DNA of 46,155 bases from Desulfuromonadales bacterium (lineage in GTDB: Bacteria; Desulfobacterota; Desulfuromonadia; Desulfuromonadales; JAGXHI01). Every line of letters starts with the position of its first letter. Position 1 is the first letter of the stretch. The position numbers and the translations under genes are program-made. The stretch spans positions 1 to 46,155 of the forward strand of contig JAGXHI010000063.1 of NCBI GenBank assembly GCA_024636295.1. The letters run 5' to 3'. The notes under the pieces are model-generated. The model worked only from the letters and a program-made list of their open reading frames with translations. It did not search any database and was not told where the DNA came from. Shown here piece after piece: positions 18,512-26,631 of the stretch.

Positions 18512-19047
18512 AGAAACTGGTTTGGCGGGGCGCCACGTTTGGGCAATCCGGAATTCTGAATTTGACGCAGATAGATCAGAAAAGTCAGGATTGTCCGGAT
18601 AAGTATTTGCAGCCAGCCATGGCCTCTTTTCCCTGGCCCAAGGGGATAAAGCTCCCCTCCCTTCGATGGGAGGGGTTGGGGGAGGGTGCAAGGCCCTTTT
18701 AAGCCTCTGCTGAGATAAAGCAGGTCTTCCCGATCATCTGCGTACATCCGTCCTGTCTTCGGTTCAAAAAACAGGAGCAGAATTCGAAAAATATCAGGTT
18801 TCCCCAGTGGATCTCTTTGGATGAGTGAAGCGCATATCTCCCCATCACGGGTTCCATGATCACCAATCCAATCTCTTGCCGATAAGACAAACGATCGCAC
18901 CATCCCTGAAGCACCTTCACGGGAAAGTTATAGCGATTTCTTTGGGGGGCGGTTCTAAGGAAGAAGCTTGCACACATGGGCAAACTTTGAGATATTGTGC
19001 ACCGAAGAATGTGCCTTTAGAACCATCCCATTCAAGGAGATTATAAT
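18512..19047. other. Gene-free region upstream of carB
   Basis: 536 bp where carA would be expected but is absent. It contains the GC-rich repeat at 18652-18688. Frames on the minus strand (for example 18508-18903) run through that repeat and have no ribosome site, so I do not call them. AAGGAG lies eight bases before the carB ATG. I see no strong promoter by eye. Confidence 0.4.
18652..18688. repeat. GC-rich dispersed repeat, copy 1
   Basis: A CTCCCCTCCC arm followed by GGGAGGGG and GGGGGAGGG blocks. The same arrangement, on the opposite strand, occurs at 46058-46097. Sequences of this type recur between genes in many proteobacterial genomes and can form strong hairpins or G-rich structures. 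Confidence 0.5.
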
Positions 19048-22000
19048 ATGCCGCGACGCACTGATCTGAAAAAAATCCTCATTATCGGCTCGGGACCGAT
19101 CATTATCGGTCAGGCCTGCGAATTCGATTATTCCGGAACCCAGGCATGCAAGGCCCTGCGCAATCTCGGTTACGAGATTCTGCTGGTCAATTCCAATCCG
19201 GCCACCATCATGACCGATCCCGGCATGGCCGACGCCACATATATCGAACCGCTGAACGTGGAGACGTTGACGGAGATCATCAAAAAAGAGCGTCCCGACG
19301 CCCTTCTGCCTAATCTGGGAGGACAGACGGCACTCAACCTTGCCAGCGATCTCGCTCGCAAGGGGGTTCTGGATGAATATGGCGTGCGGGTGATCGGGGT
19401 CAATCTCGATGCGATCAAACGGGGGGAGGATCGGGAAACCTTCAAGGAGACGATGGCGCAACTGGGCATCGAAACTCCTCGAAGCGAGATCGCGGTCAGT
19501 CTCGAGGGGGCGATGTCCATCGTGGAGGAGATCGGACTGCCGGTGGTGATCCGACCCGCCTATACCATGGGAGGGACCGGCGGAGGGTTCGCCTACAACC
19601 TGGAGGAATTCGAGAACATCGTCACTCGCGGCCTTTCCGCCAGTCCGGTGAGTCAGGTGCTGATCGAGGAATCAGTGCGGGGTTGGGAGGAGCTGGAACT
19701 GGAAGTGGTGCGGGATGCGAAGAATCAGAAGATCACCGTATGCTTCATCGAGAACGTCGATGCGATGGGAGTGCATACGGGAGATTCCTTCTGCACGGCG
19801 CCCATGCTGACCATCAGCCGGGAACTGCAGGAGCGTCTGCAGGATTATTCTTATCGCATAGTGGATGCCATCGAGGTGATCGGCGGCACCAATGTCCAGT
19901 TCGCCCACGACCCCAAGACCGGGAGAGTGGTGGTTATCGAGATCAATCCCCGCACCTCCCGCTCCTCGGCTCTGGCCTCCAAGGCGACGGGATTTCCAAT
20001 CGCCCTGGTTTCCGCCATGCTCGCCGCGGGCCTTACCCTGGATGAAATTCCCTACTGGCGGGAGGGAACCCTCGAGAAATACACCCCTTCCGGGGACTAT
20101 GTGGTGGTCAAGTTCGCCCGATGGGCTTTCGAGAAATTCAAGGGCGTGCAGGACAAGCTGGGGACGCAGATGCGTGCTGTCGGCGAGGTGATGAGCATCG
20201 GCAAGAACTACAAGGAGGCGATGCAGAAGGCGATCCGCTCTCTCGAAATCGGCCGCTATGGATTGGGCTTCGCAAGAGATTTCAACAAAAAGTCTCTCCC
20301 GGATATGATGGAACTTCTCGCCGAGCCTTCCAGCGAGCGACAGTTCATTCTTTACGAAGCGCTGCGCAAGGGCGCGGATATCGAAATGCTCCATGAGCGC
20401 ACCCATATCAAGGCCTGGTTCCTCGAGCAGATGAAGGAACTCGTTGAGATTGAGGAGGAAATCCTCCGGCACAAGGGACAACTCCCTCCCGACGATCTGC
20501 TGGTGAGGGCGAAAAAGGACGGGTTCGCAGACCGCTATATCGCGCAGATCCTTGGCATCACCGAAAAGACCGTACGGGAGCGGCGAAAGTCCATCGGGAT
20601 CGAAGAGACCTGGGAAGCCGTGCCGGTCAGCGGGGTCGAGGACGCCGCCTACTACTTCTCCACCTACAACGCCCCGGATACCGTGGGCGTTTCGAAGAAA
20701 AAGAAAATCATGGTTCTGGGAGGCGGACCGAACCGCATCGGCCAGGGGATCGAATTCGATTACTGCTGCGTCCATACCGCCCTGGCGCTGAGGGAAGCCG
20801 GTTACGAGACGATCATGGTCAACTGCAATCCCGAGACGGTCTCTACCGACTACGATACCTCGGACAAGCTTTATTTCGAGCCCCTGACAGTGGAGGACGT
20901 TTTGTCCATCTACGAGAAGGAGAAGCCCGAAGGGGTGCTCGTGCAGTTCGGGGGCCAGACGCCGCTGAACATCGCCAGGGAGTTGGAGGAGGCGGGAGTT
21001 CTCATTCTCGGAACCAGCCCGGAGACGATCGATCTGGCCGAGGATCGGGAGCGGTTCAATGGAATTATGGAAAAACTCGGCATTCCCCAGCCTGAATCCG
21101 GAATGGCCGGAACCGAGGAGAAGGCCCTGGAGATCGCCTCCCGAATCGGATATCCCTTGATCGTCCGTCCCTCCTATGTTCTCGGCGGCCGAGCCATGGA
21201 GGTGGTTCATGACGAGGAGATGCTCATCGAATATCTGAAAAAGGCCGTGGACGTTTCACCTGAGCGACCGATTCTCATCGACCGGTTTCTCGAGAATGCC
21301 ATCGAAGCGGAAGCGGACGCCATCTCCGACGGCATCGATGCCTTCGTCCCGGCCGTCATGGAACATATCGAACTGGCCGGCGTGCACTCGGGCGATTCGG
21401 CCTGCGCCATTCCGCCCCTGAGCATCCCGCGAAAACATGTGGACACCATCGAAGAATATACGCGCAAAATCGCCGTTGAAATGGGGGTGCGCGGACTGAT
21501 GAATATTCAGTACGCCATCGCTGACGACATTGTGTATATCCTTGAAGCCAATCCCCGCGCCAGCCGCACCGTACCTCTGGTGAGCAAGGTCTGCAACATC
21601 CCCATGGCGAGAATCGCCCTCCAGGTAATCCTCGGGACGAAACTGAAGGCTCTTGACTTGCGCCGCCGTCCATTTTCCCATTTCGGAGTGAAGGAGGCTG
21701 TTTTCCCCTTCTCCATGTTTCCCGAAGTGGATCCGGTGCTTGGTCCGGAAATGCGCTCTACCGGAGAAGTGCTGGGAATGGCCGGCAATTACGGACTGGC
21801 GTTCTTCAAAGCCCAGGAAGCCGCCAATTCACCCCTTCCTCTCCAGGGAACCGTCCTCATCACCGTCGCCGAGCGCGACCGGTCCGGCGCCCTGGATGCC
21901 GCGCGCCGTTTCTCCGAACTCGGCTTCTCGATTCGTGCAACCCGGGGAACGCATGCTTTTCTGGCGCAGCATGGCATTCATTCCGAGCCGATTCTCAAGC

Positions 22001-22248
22001 TGCACGAAGGACGGCCCAATATCGCGGACGCCATCAAGAACGGCGAACTTCATCTGGTCGTCAATACCCCCTCCGGAAAACTAAGCGCCCACGACGATTC
22101 CTATATCCGCAAGGCGGCAATCAAGTACAAGATTCCGTATATTACAACCACCTCTGCGGCTTCGGCGGCTGCAAAGGGAATTGCCGCCCGTCGGGAAGGA
22201 AAGGAAGAAATCAGAAGTCTTCAGGAATACCACGCCGCCATCGGCTGA
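19048..22248 (+). CDS. carB: Carbamoyl-phosphate synthase large subunit
   Basis: 1066 residues, the full CarB length. Two homologous ATP-grasp halves are evident: KILIIGSGPIIIGQACEFDY at the start and KIMVLGGGPNRIGQGIEFDY near residue 550, each followed by its Gly-rich ATP loop (TMGGTGGGFA; VLGGRAMEVV) and metal-binding ExNPR motifs (EINPRTSRSS; EANPRASRTV). The C-terminal MGS-like allosteric domain starts near 935 (LITVAERDRSGALDAA). With CarA it makes carbamoyl phosphate for pyrimidines and arginine. carA is not upstream, unlike the common carAB operon. AAGGAG precedes the ATG and a perfect terminator follows. Confidence 0.97.
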   Translation: MPRRTDLKKILIIGSGPIIIGQACEFDYSGTQACKALRNLGYEILLVNSNPATIMTDPGMADATYIEPLNVETLTEIIKKERPDALLPNLGGQTALNLASDLARKGVLDEYGVRVIGVNLDAIKRGEDRETFKETMAQLGIETPRSEIAVSLEGAMSIVEEIGLPVVIRPAYTMGGTGGGFAYNLEEFENIVTRGLSASPVSQVLIEESVRGWEELELEVVRDAKNQKITVCFIENVDAMGVHTGDSFCTAPMLTISRELQERLQDYSYRIVDAIEVIGGTNVQFAHDPKTGRVVVIEINPRTSRSSALASKATGFPIALVSAMLAAGLTLDEIPYWREGTLEKYTPSGDYVVVKFARWAFEKFKGVQDKLGTQMRAVGEVMSIGKNYKEAMQKAIRSLEIGRYGLGFARDFNKKSLPDMMELLAEPSSERQFILYEALRKGADIEMLHERTHIKAWFLEQMKELVEIEEEILRHKGQLPPDDLLVRAKKDGFADRYIAQILGITEKTVRERRKSIGIEETWEAVPVSGVEDAAYYFSTYNAPDTVGVSKKKKIMVLGGGPNRIGQGIEFDYCCVHTALALREAGYETIMVNCNPETVSTDYDTSDKLYFEPLTVEDVLSIYEKEKPEGVLVQFGGQTPLNIARELEEAGVLILGTSPETIDLAEDRERFNGIMEKLGIPQPESGMAGTEEKALEIASRIGYPLIVRPSYVLGGRAMEVVHDEEMLIEYLKKAVDVSPERPILIDRFLENAIEAEADAISDGIDAFVPAVMEHIELAGVHSGDSACAIPPLSIPRKHVDTIEEYTRKIAVEMGVRGLMNIQYAIADDIVYILEANPRASRTVPLVSKVCNIPMARIALQVILGTKLKALDLRRRPFSHFGVKEAVFPFSMFPEVDPVLGPEMRSTGEVLGMAGNYGLAFFKAQEAANSPLPLQGTVLITVAERDRSGALDAARRFSELGFSIRATRGTHAFLAQHGIHSEPILKLHEGRPNIADAIKNGELHLVVNTPSGKLSAHDDSYIRKAAIKYKIPYITTTSAASAAAKGIAARREGKEEIRSLQEYHAAIG

Positions 22249-22272
22249 TCGAACGGTTTACTGCGACTGACA

Positions 22273-22310
22273 ACAAAGAAACCCGCCTCTTGCGAGGCGG
22301 GTTTCTTTGT
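22273..22310 (+). terminator. carB intrinsic terminator
   Basis: Perfect 16-bp stem ACAAAGAAACCCGCCT with its reverse complement and a six-base loop (CTTGCG), 24 bp after the carB stop. The A-rich left arm makes it work in both directions. Confidence 0.9.
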
Positions 22311-22345
22311 AAAGAACCGCGATCAAATCAATGACAGGGTCGTCG

Positions 22346-22374
22346 GGGGAAGAGAACGCGTTTCACTCTTCCCC
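22346..22374. terminator. Second hairpin after carB
   Basis: GGGGAAGAG (22346-22354) pairs perfectly with CTCTTCCCC (22366-22374), followed by TGTTTCGTTT. It may be a backup terminator for carB. Bases 22375-22518 hold only the direct repeat described separately. Confidence 0.5.
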
Positions 22375-22436
22375 TGTTTCGTTTATTTCATCATGCCGTA
22401 TTTAAGAAAGAATTATGGGGCTTCTCGATTTAATAT

Positions 22437-22479
22437 AAAGCGAATCTCTTTAATGGAAGCATTAGGAACTTTGATGGGG
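22437..22479 (+). repeat. 43-bp direct repeat, copy A (downstream of cytochrome operon)
   Basis: Begins AAAGCGAATCT and ends TTGATGGGG. It matches copy B at 25439-25481 at 31 of 43 positions without gaps and in the same orientation. The copies are about 3.0 kb apart and bracket the rhodanese-cytochrome operon. Function unknown. Confidence 0.55.
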
Positions 22480-22518
22480 AAGGAAGGCAGATAGCCCGAA
22501 AATTTTCCGGATGAACCG

Positions 22519-22550
22519 AAAAAAAACAGCCCGGGCCGAGGCCCGGGCTG
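22519..22550 (-). terminator. Cytochrome operon terminator
   Basis: Perfect 11-bp stem CAGCCCGGGCC-GA-GGCCCGGGCTG (22527-22550). On the minus strand it is followed by eight T. It lies 37 bp beyond the cytochrome stop. Confidence 0.9.
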
Positions 22551-22586
22551 AAAGACACCAGCTGAGAGAAGGAGATCAGTTGGCGC

Positions 22587-23939
22587 TCATTGGGGGAGGG
22601 GAGCATCGACCGTAATTCCGGTATTCGCGTCCTGCTCTCCCTGCAGGTATTCGCTCTGCTCGGGGACCCAGCCCTCTGCAGCCTGGACGGGATCGGTCAG
22701 CCAGAACTTGCTGTAATCCGTCCCATGGCAGTTGTTGCAGGAGGCCGTGATCGGGGTGGAACGGACGATGGTGTGCGGTGTGGCGTATTTCCAGGTCGAA
22801 AGGGATCCCATGTCCAGGGTGCCGGGATCGCCGTCCGTCGGCGGAATGATGAAGTCCTGGACATTGTCTCCCGAGTACTGGAAAACGTCCTTGTCCACCG
22901 GCACGTGCCGCAGCACCGCATATTGCTTCATGCCTTCTTCACCGAAGCGCGGGTTTAATCCGGCCCGGAAAGTCATCAGGGCGTCGGGCGCCGCGGTTTC
23001 ATCTGCAATCCTGCGGTCCGTCAGGGTCGGGTCCTCGCCGTTGATCCGGTAGAAACCCAGCCCCTCGGGCGTCACGTCGGTGTGGCAGCTGAAGCAGTTC
23101 TTGTAGGGCTGCGCATGACAGATTTGACAGGACATGGAATCCAGGTGTCCTGTGGAATGCAGGCTGATTCCGGCAAATCCCGTATCCTGGGCGCCGCCAT
23201 GGCAATCGGTGCATTCGGGGGAGCTGCTCACATCGTACCGGTCGCCCTGGTCGGGGAGAGGATGGCCGACTCCATGCATTTCGTCGCCGCTCCCGTTGCT
23301 GTGGCACTCCATGCAGGTGAGACCCGCCGTCTTGTGCACATCGGGTTCCAGGTGGAAATCGGCCCAGGCGCTACCCTCTGCAAAAGCGGCCTGGTTGCGC
23401 TCGAGCAGTTCGTTATTCAGGCCGTAATACTCATCCTTGACCCTGGAACCGTGGCAGGCGGTGCAGTTGTTGTCCATCGAGGGAGTGGCGTTGAAGGCAT
23501 GTCCCTCGATCAGGCCGCCTCCGGCGGTCGCCGGAACGGAAACATGGCACTGTCCGCAGGCGGTTGAGGCGGACTCTCCCGTTCCCACCGCGGTGTGGCA
23601 CTTGGTGCACTGCTGCTCAAAACGCTCAGCGGCGTCGGGATCGCTCATGTCGAAACCACGCTGCATCAGGATGGTGTTGTAGCCGCCCAGGGTGGTGTGC
23701 AGCCCATCGGCGGAACTGGCGACGATGCCGGAATGACAGCCATTGCAGGTTTCTGCCGTGGCGATGGCGGCAAAGCCGTTGGCGTGGGCCAGTTCACGGG
23801 AATTGGCGGAGTCGTCACCGCCGTGACAGGAGGTACACCCGCGTCCGGCATGGACGCTGTCGTTGGAAAGGACGGAAGGATACTGCTCGACGGAACCGTT
23901 GAAGATCCAGAATTTTTTTGACGCCGGCACGGGCGTCAC
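22587..23939 (-). CDS. Decaheme c-type cytochrome lacking a signal peptide
   Basis: 450 codons from a GTG. Ten CxxCH heme motifs are present: CTSCH, CNGCH, CTKCH, CGQCH, CTACH, CMECH, CTDCH, CQICH, CFSCH and CNNCH, with further His available as distal ligands. This is a multiheme electron-transfer protein that must be exported for heme attachment, yet the N-terminus (MTPVPASKKFWIF) has no signal peptide. The stop of the upstream lipoprotein gene lies in the same frame, four codons before this GTG, so this is probably the C-terminal part of one larger protein read through UGA, or a gene orphaned by a nonsense mutation. I list it separately because the UGA is what the DNA shows. A terminator follows. 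Confidence 0.85.
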   Translation of the reverse strand: MTPVPASKKFWIFNGSVEQYPSVLSNDSVHAGRGCTSCHGGDDSANSRELAHANGFAAIATAETCNGCHSGIVASSADGLHTTLGGYNTILMQRGFDMSDPDAAERFEQQCTKCHTAVGTGESASTACGQCHVSVPATAGGGLIEGHAFNATPSMDNNCTACHGSRVKDEYYGLNNELLERNQAAFAEGSAWADFHLEPDVHKTAGLTCMECHSNGSGDEMHGVGHPLPDQGDRYDVSSSPECTDCHGGAQDTGFAGISLHSTGHLDSMSCQICHAQPYKNCFSCHTDVTPEGLGFYRINGEDPTLTDRRIADETAAPDALMTFRAGLNPRFGEEGMKQYAVLRHVPVDKDVFQYSGDNVQDFIIPPTDGDPGTLDMGSLSTWKYATPHTIVRSTPITASCNNCHGTDYSKFWLTDPVQAAEGWVPEQSEYLQGEQDANTGITVDAPLPQ

Positions 23940-23951
23940 GGAGCCGCCTCA
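23919..23951 (-). promoter_or_regulatory. In-frame UGA with downstream hairpin (SECIS-like candidate)
   Basis: The UGA at 23951-23949 is in frame with both flanking coding regions. Eleven bases on, TGACGCC pairs perfectly with GGCGTCA around a six-base loop, CGTGCC, that starts 18 bases after the UGA and has G in its second place. General rules for bacterial SECIS elements (loop 16-37 bases after UGA, a G near the loop start) are met. Against this, the UGA lies in a Gly-rich linker with no redox motif, and GC-rich DNA forms such hairpins by chance. Confidence 0.35.
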
Positions 23952-25238
23952 GCCCTCGCCTTCGGAGGGTGGCGCCACGGCTGCCAGCGGCGGATTGGCC
24001 ACCTCGCGATCATAGAAGATGGCGGTGAGGCTGGAGTGACATTCGACGCAGCCTGTCGGAGGCGCATAGTCGGCCAGGCTGGACAGATCGCTCTCCCCTC
24101 CGTTGTTGACGGGGAAATCCCAGGCCTTCATCAAATCGAAGTTCTTCAGTTGGCCAGACGCGACGGCGGAATCGGTGCTCCAGCCATTCATGCCGTACAG
24201 GAGGTTTTTGACCGGATAGCCCAGGATTCCCAGGGCCATGGTGCTCAGAGAGCCCGTGTGACCCGTGTAGCAATAGGCGACGATTTCCCTGGTCGGATCC
24301 AGAAGTTCGGAATTGGCCAGTTTCGCCACATCTTTATAGGCGATATTGACAGCGCCGGGGATGTGCCCCGCGGAATAGTGAGCGCCGCTTCGAACGCTGA
24401 CCACCTGGGGATCGTTGTCCGGGTCGGCGTCTTCCAGGGTCGTTGCCAGAGCCGACGGATAGACCTGAAGGTCGAACTGGGTCTCGAAAGAATTCAGGTA
24501 GTTGTCCGCCCGGATGAGGATCTTCTCGATCACGGTGTCCGCCTCGACCGAAAAGGAAGTGAAAGCCGGGTAGGCGCCTTGGGGCGTTCCGGTTACGGCA
24601 TCCGATTCAGTGCCCTTCTGTACGATGACTCCGGCCGCTGCCGCATCGTCAAAACGGGAGCCGGCAGGAACAAGGTCCCGGCGGAACGACCAGGAGGTCA
24701 TCCCCTGGAAAAGGCCGGTGGATTTCGGAAGGTTGCTGACCGCGGGGTCCTCGATGCGGGCCGCGTTCACCAGAAGGCTCGCCATGTTCCCGTCATTGCC
24801 CCAGTAGGAGGCGACCACCACCTCGCGGTCGGCGGGAATTCCGGAGGTCCCGTCGAGAAGCGCCCGGGGGAGATCCTGCAGAGGGATATTCACCGCTCCC
24901 GGGATGTGGCCGGCAGCGTAATCCGCAGGCTCCCGGGTATCCAGGATGAAAGGATCGTTGGCGGGGTCCTCGTCAAAAAGGACCTTGGCCAGGGCATCGG
25001 GGTTGGTCGTGTTGTAGCCGAGAGCCAGAATCGCATCGATATGAGCGGCGATTTCGGTCAGGTCCTCGCCCGGCGTGGCGCTCGTTCCACTCACCGCTCC
25101 GCCGGCAGCGGAAGGCGAGGGTGAGCGATCATTGTCATCGTCACTGCAGCCTGCGGACAGGAGAGCCATCATGACAACGGCCATCGTGCAGAGTGGCCAT
25201 CTCCAGAATGGCCATTTCCATCGGTTCATCTTCTCCAT
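23949..25238 (-). CDS. Rhodanese-domain lipoprotein with one heme motif (ExtH-like)
   Basis: 429 residues. A signal sequence ends in LLSAGC (lipid Cys about 31), so it is a membrane-anchored exported lipoprotein. Two rhodanese domains follow. The first (FILDTREPADYAAGHIPGAV) has ASYWGNDGN where the active-site loop belongs, with Ser for Cys, so it is probably inactive. The second (VVSVRSGAHYSAGHIPGAV) keeps Cys in YCYTGHTGS. Near the end is one CVECH heme motif, then a Pro/Gly linker and UGA. The layout recalls ExtH of the Geobacter ext porin-cytochrome clusters, linked to extracellular electron transfer and selenite/tellurite reduction; that is inferred from architecture. ATG 25238 has GGAGG six bases upstream. 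The decaheme frame continues directly after the stop. Confidence 0.8.
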   Translation of the reverse strand: MEKMNRWKWPFWRWPLCTMAVVMMALLSAGCSDDDNDRSPSPSAAGGAVSGTSATPGEDLTEIAAHIDAILALGYNTTNPDALAKVLFDEDPANDPFILDTREPADYAAGHIPGAVNIPLQDLPRALLDGTSGIPADREVVVASYWGNDGNMASLLVNAARIEDPAVSNLPKSTGLFQGMTSWSFRRDLVPAGSRFDDAAAAGVIVQKGTESDAVTGTPQGAYPAFTSFSVEADTVIEKILIRADNYLNSFETQFDLQVYPSALATTLEDADPDNDPQVVSVRSGAHYSAGHIPGAVNIAYKDVAKLANSELLDPTREIVAYCYTGHTGSLSTMALGILGYPVKNLLYGMNGWSTDSAVASGQLKNFDLMKAWDFPVNNGGESDLSSLADYAPPTGCVECHSSLTAIFYDREVANPPLAAVAPPSEGEG

Positions 25239-25376
25239 TTCCATCCTCCAGAAATTGCCGGCCAAGGGCCGGGCGGGGTTGTTTCCGGCGTGGCAGTACG
25301 CAGAGATTTCGCCGGAAATGAATTGTCCAAGGAAAAACAGCGGATACAGTCCTAAGGGTGGGATCTGCAAGGTCCC

Positions 25377-25414
25377 AGAAAATAGTAAATTTAAATTGTA
25401 AAGATTACTGGAAA
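25377..25414 (-). repeat. 38-bp leader element, copy 1
   Basis: On the minus strand it contains ACAATTTAAATTT with TTTC before and TTTTCT after. It matches the element at 37370-37407 at 30 of 38 positions without gaps. Both lie upstream of minus-strand genes in the same relative orientation. Confidence 0.45.
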
Positions 25415-25438
25415 GTATAGTTCGTTGCCTCAGAAAGA

Positions 25439-25481
25439 AAAGCGAATCTTTCTTATGGGGGTATTAAAGATTCTGATGGGA
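25439..25481 (+). repeat. 43-bp direct repeat, copy B (upstream of cytochrome operon)
   Basis: Begins AAAGCGAATCT and ends CTGATGGGA; partner of copy A at 22437-22479. It overlaps by one base the inverted repeat ACAACC/GGTTGT. Confidence 0.55.
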
Positions 25482-25656
25482 CAACCGCCTGAGAGCAGGT
25501 TGTATGCTGTGCCGCATTTTATGGGGAGATAATCCGTAGATTCCTGAAATATGGAAGTATTTCTTGTTAGAATTTTCATAAATAACTATCATTCCATATA
25601 TGGCGTCAATTTGGTAATCTTGGCAAGAAACCGCCACAGGGAGAAGAGGAACGCCT

Positions 25657-26586
25657 ATGGAAACACGCTATTTGGCCACGCTCATCAAGGTTGCGGAAAC
25701 CGGAAGTTTTTCCAAAGCCGCGCACGTGATGCATCTGACCCAGTCCGCGGTTTCCCAAAGAATCAAGATGCTCGAGGAGTTTCTCGGGGCCCAGTTGTTC
25801 GACCGTTCCGGATCAGTCCTGGCCCTTACCGAAACAGGTCTCCGGGTGGTGGAGAAGGCCCGAACGATTATTGCCAACGAGAAGGATCTTCTGAATGAGA
25901 CCAGGGCGATCAATGGAGGAAAAAGGCTCTCCCTGTGTTGCACCCCAACTTTCGGCCTGGCCTATCTTCCAAAAATTCTCAGACGCTTTCTCGGTCGCAA
26001 CACCGATCTGGTCGACCTCAAATTCATCTTCAACCAACCGGGCCAGGCGGTTCACGGATTGATTGAAAGGGAATACGACCTCGCCGTCATAGAGCATCGG
26101 AATGACCTGGCTCTGGAAGGTTTTCAGGTTTTTCCACTGCCGCAGGACGAAGTGATATTCATCAGTTCACCCCAGCTCGAGATCCCGGTTCCCGTGGCAC
26201 GTCTTGAGGATCTCCAACGTTTCCGGCTTTATGCACGCAGGGACGGATGCAGTTCAAAGAGCCTGCTTCAGGAGAATCTGGAAAATTCGGGGGGACGGAT
26301 CGATGATTTTTCAGGTGTCGTAATTTCGGACGATCTGCGCTGGACGATTCAGGCAGTTCTCGCCGGGGAGGGAATCGCTTATCTGTCTCGCAGTCTCGTT
26401 CTGGAGCATTTGACGAAAGGCCTGCTCTGTGCACATGAGGTGAAGGGGTTCCATCATTATCGTCACCGTTCGGCGATCACGAACAAAGAGAAACTCTCCA
26501 ATCCGATGGTGAAGGAATTTCTGGATAATATTTTCGAGGTTCTCCCGTTGACCGATCTTCGCCAGGAAACGGGTGATTCAAGTTAA
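25657..26586 (+). CDS. LysR family transcriptional regulator
   Basis: 309 residues. The N-terminal helix-turn-helix is typical: YLATLIKVAETGSFSKAA, LTQSAVSQRIKMLEEFLG, then QLFDRSG. The rest is a periplasmic-binding-like effector domain (LSLCCTPTFGLAYLPKIL, YDLAVIEHR, VLAGEGIAYLSRSLV). LysR tetramers usually control a divergent promoter and themselves in response to a small ligand. Here the divergent operon is the rhodanese-decaheme cytochrome locus, the likeliest target. The start at 25657 has AGGAA seven bases upstream; an alternative frame start near 25551 belongs to another frame. Confidence 0.9.
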   Translation: METRYLATLIKVAETGSFSKAAHVMHLTQSAVSQRIKMLEEFLGAQLFDRSGSVLALTETGLRVVEKARTIIANEKDLLNETRAINGGKRLSLCCTPTFGLAYLPKILRRFLGRNTDLVDLKFIFNQPGQAVHGLIEREYDLAVIEHRNDLALEGFQVFPLPQDEVIFISSPQLEIPVPVARLEDLQRFRLYARRDGCSSKSLLQENLENSGGRIDDFSGVVISDDLRWTIQAVLAGEGIAYLSRSLVLEHLTKGLLCAHEVKGFHHYRHRSAITNKEKLSNPMVKEFLDNIFEVLPLTDLRQETGDSS

Positions 26587-26631
26587 GAGCCTTCAGGAGT
26601 AAATGCTTTCATGACGGCGAAGCCGGGCAGG

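Larger units (their letters stand above)
25239..25656. promoter_or_regulatory. Divergent control region, cytochrome operon / LysR
   Basis: 418 bp with dense structure. TTTCCGGCG (25282-25290) pairs with CGCCGGAAA (25310-25318), a 9-bp hairpin in the cytochrome leader. A 38-bp AT-rich element (25377-25414) is shared with 37370-37407. Copy B of the direct repeat is at 25439-25481. It is directly abutted by the inverted repeat ACAACC-N11-GGTTGT (25481-25503), and CCATATATGG (25594-25603) is a perfect palindrome near the LysR start. These are plausible operators for the divergent LysR regulator; none is proven. Confidence 0.45.

Noticed and set aside
18508..18903. Possible small gene on the minus strand upstream of carB
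   Set aside because: The frame passes through the dispersed GC-rich repeat, lacks a ribosome site and resembles no family.
19672..21210. 512-codon open frame antisense to carB
   Set aside because: It mirrors the codon pattern of carB, has no ribosome site and no family resemblance. It is a shadow of a GC-rich gene.
24036..25124. 362-codon plus-strand frame opposite the rhodanese gene
   Set aside because: Antisense shadow; the minus strand has lipobox, rhodanese and heme motifs.
25270..25330. c-di-GMP (GEMM) riboswitch in the cytochrome leader
   Set aside because: A hairpin is present, but I cannot find the conserved GEMM core sequences, so I only list the hairpin.
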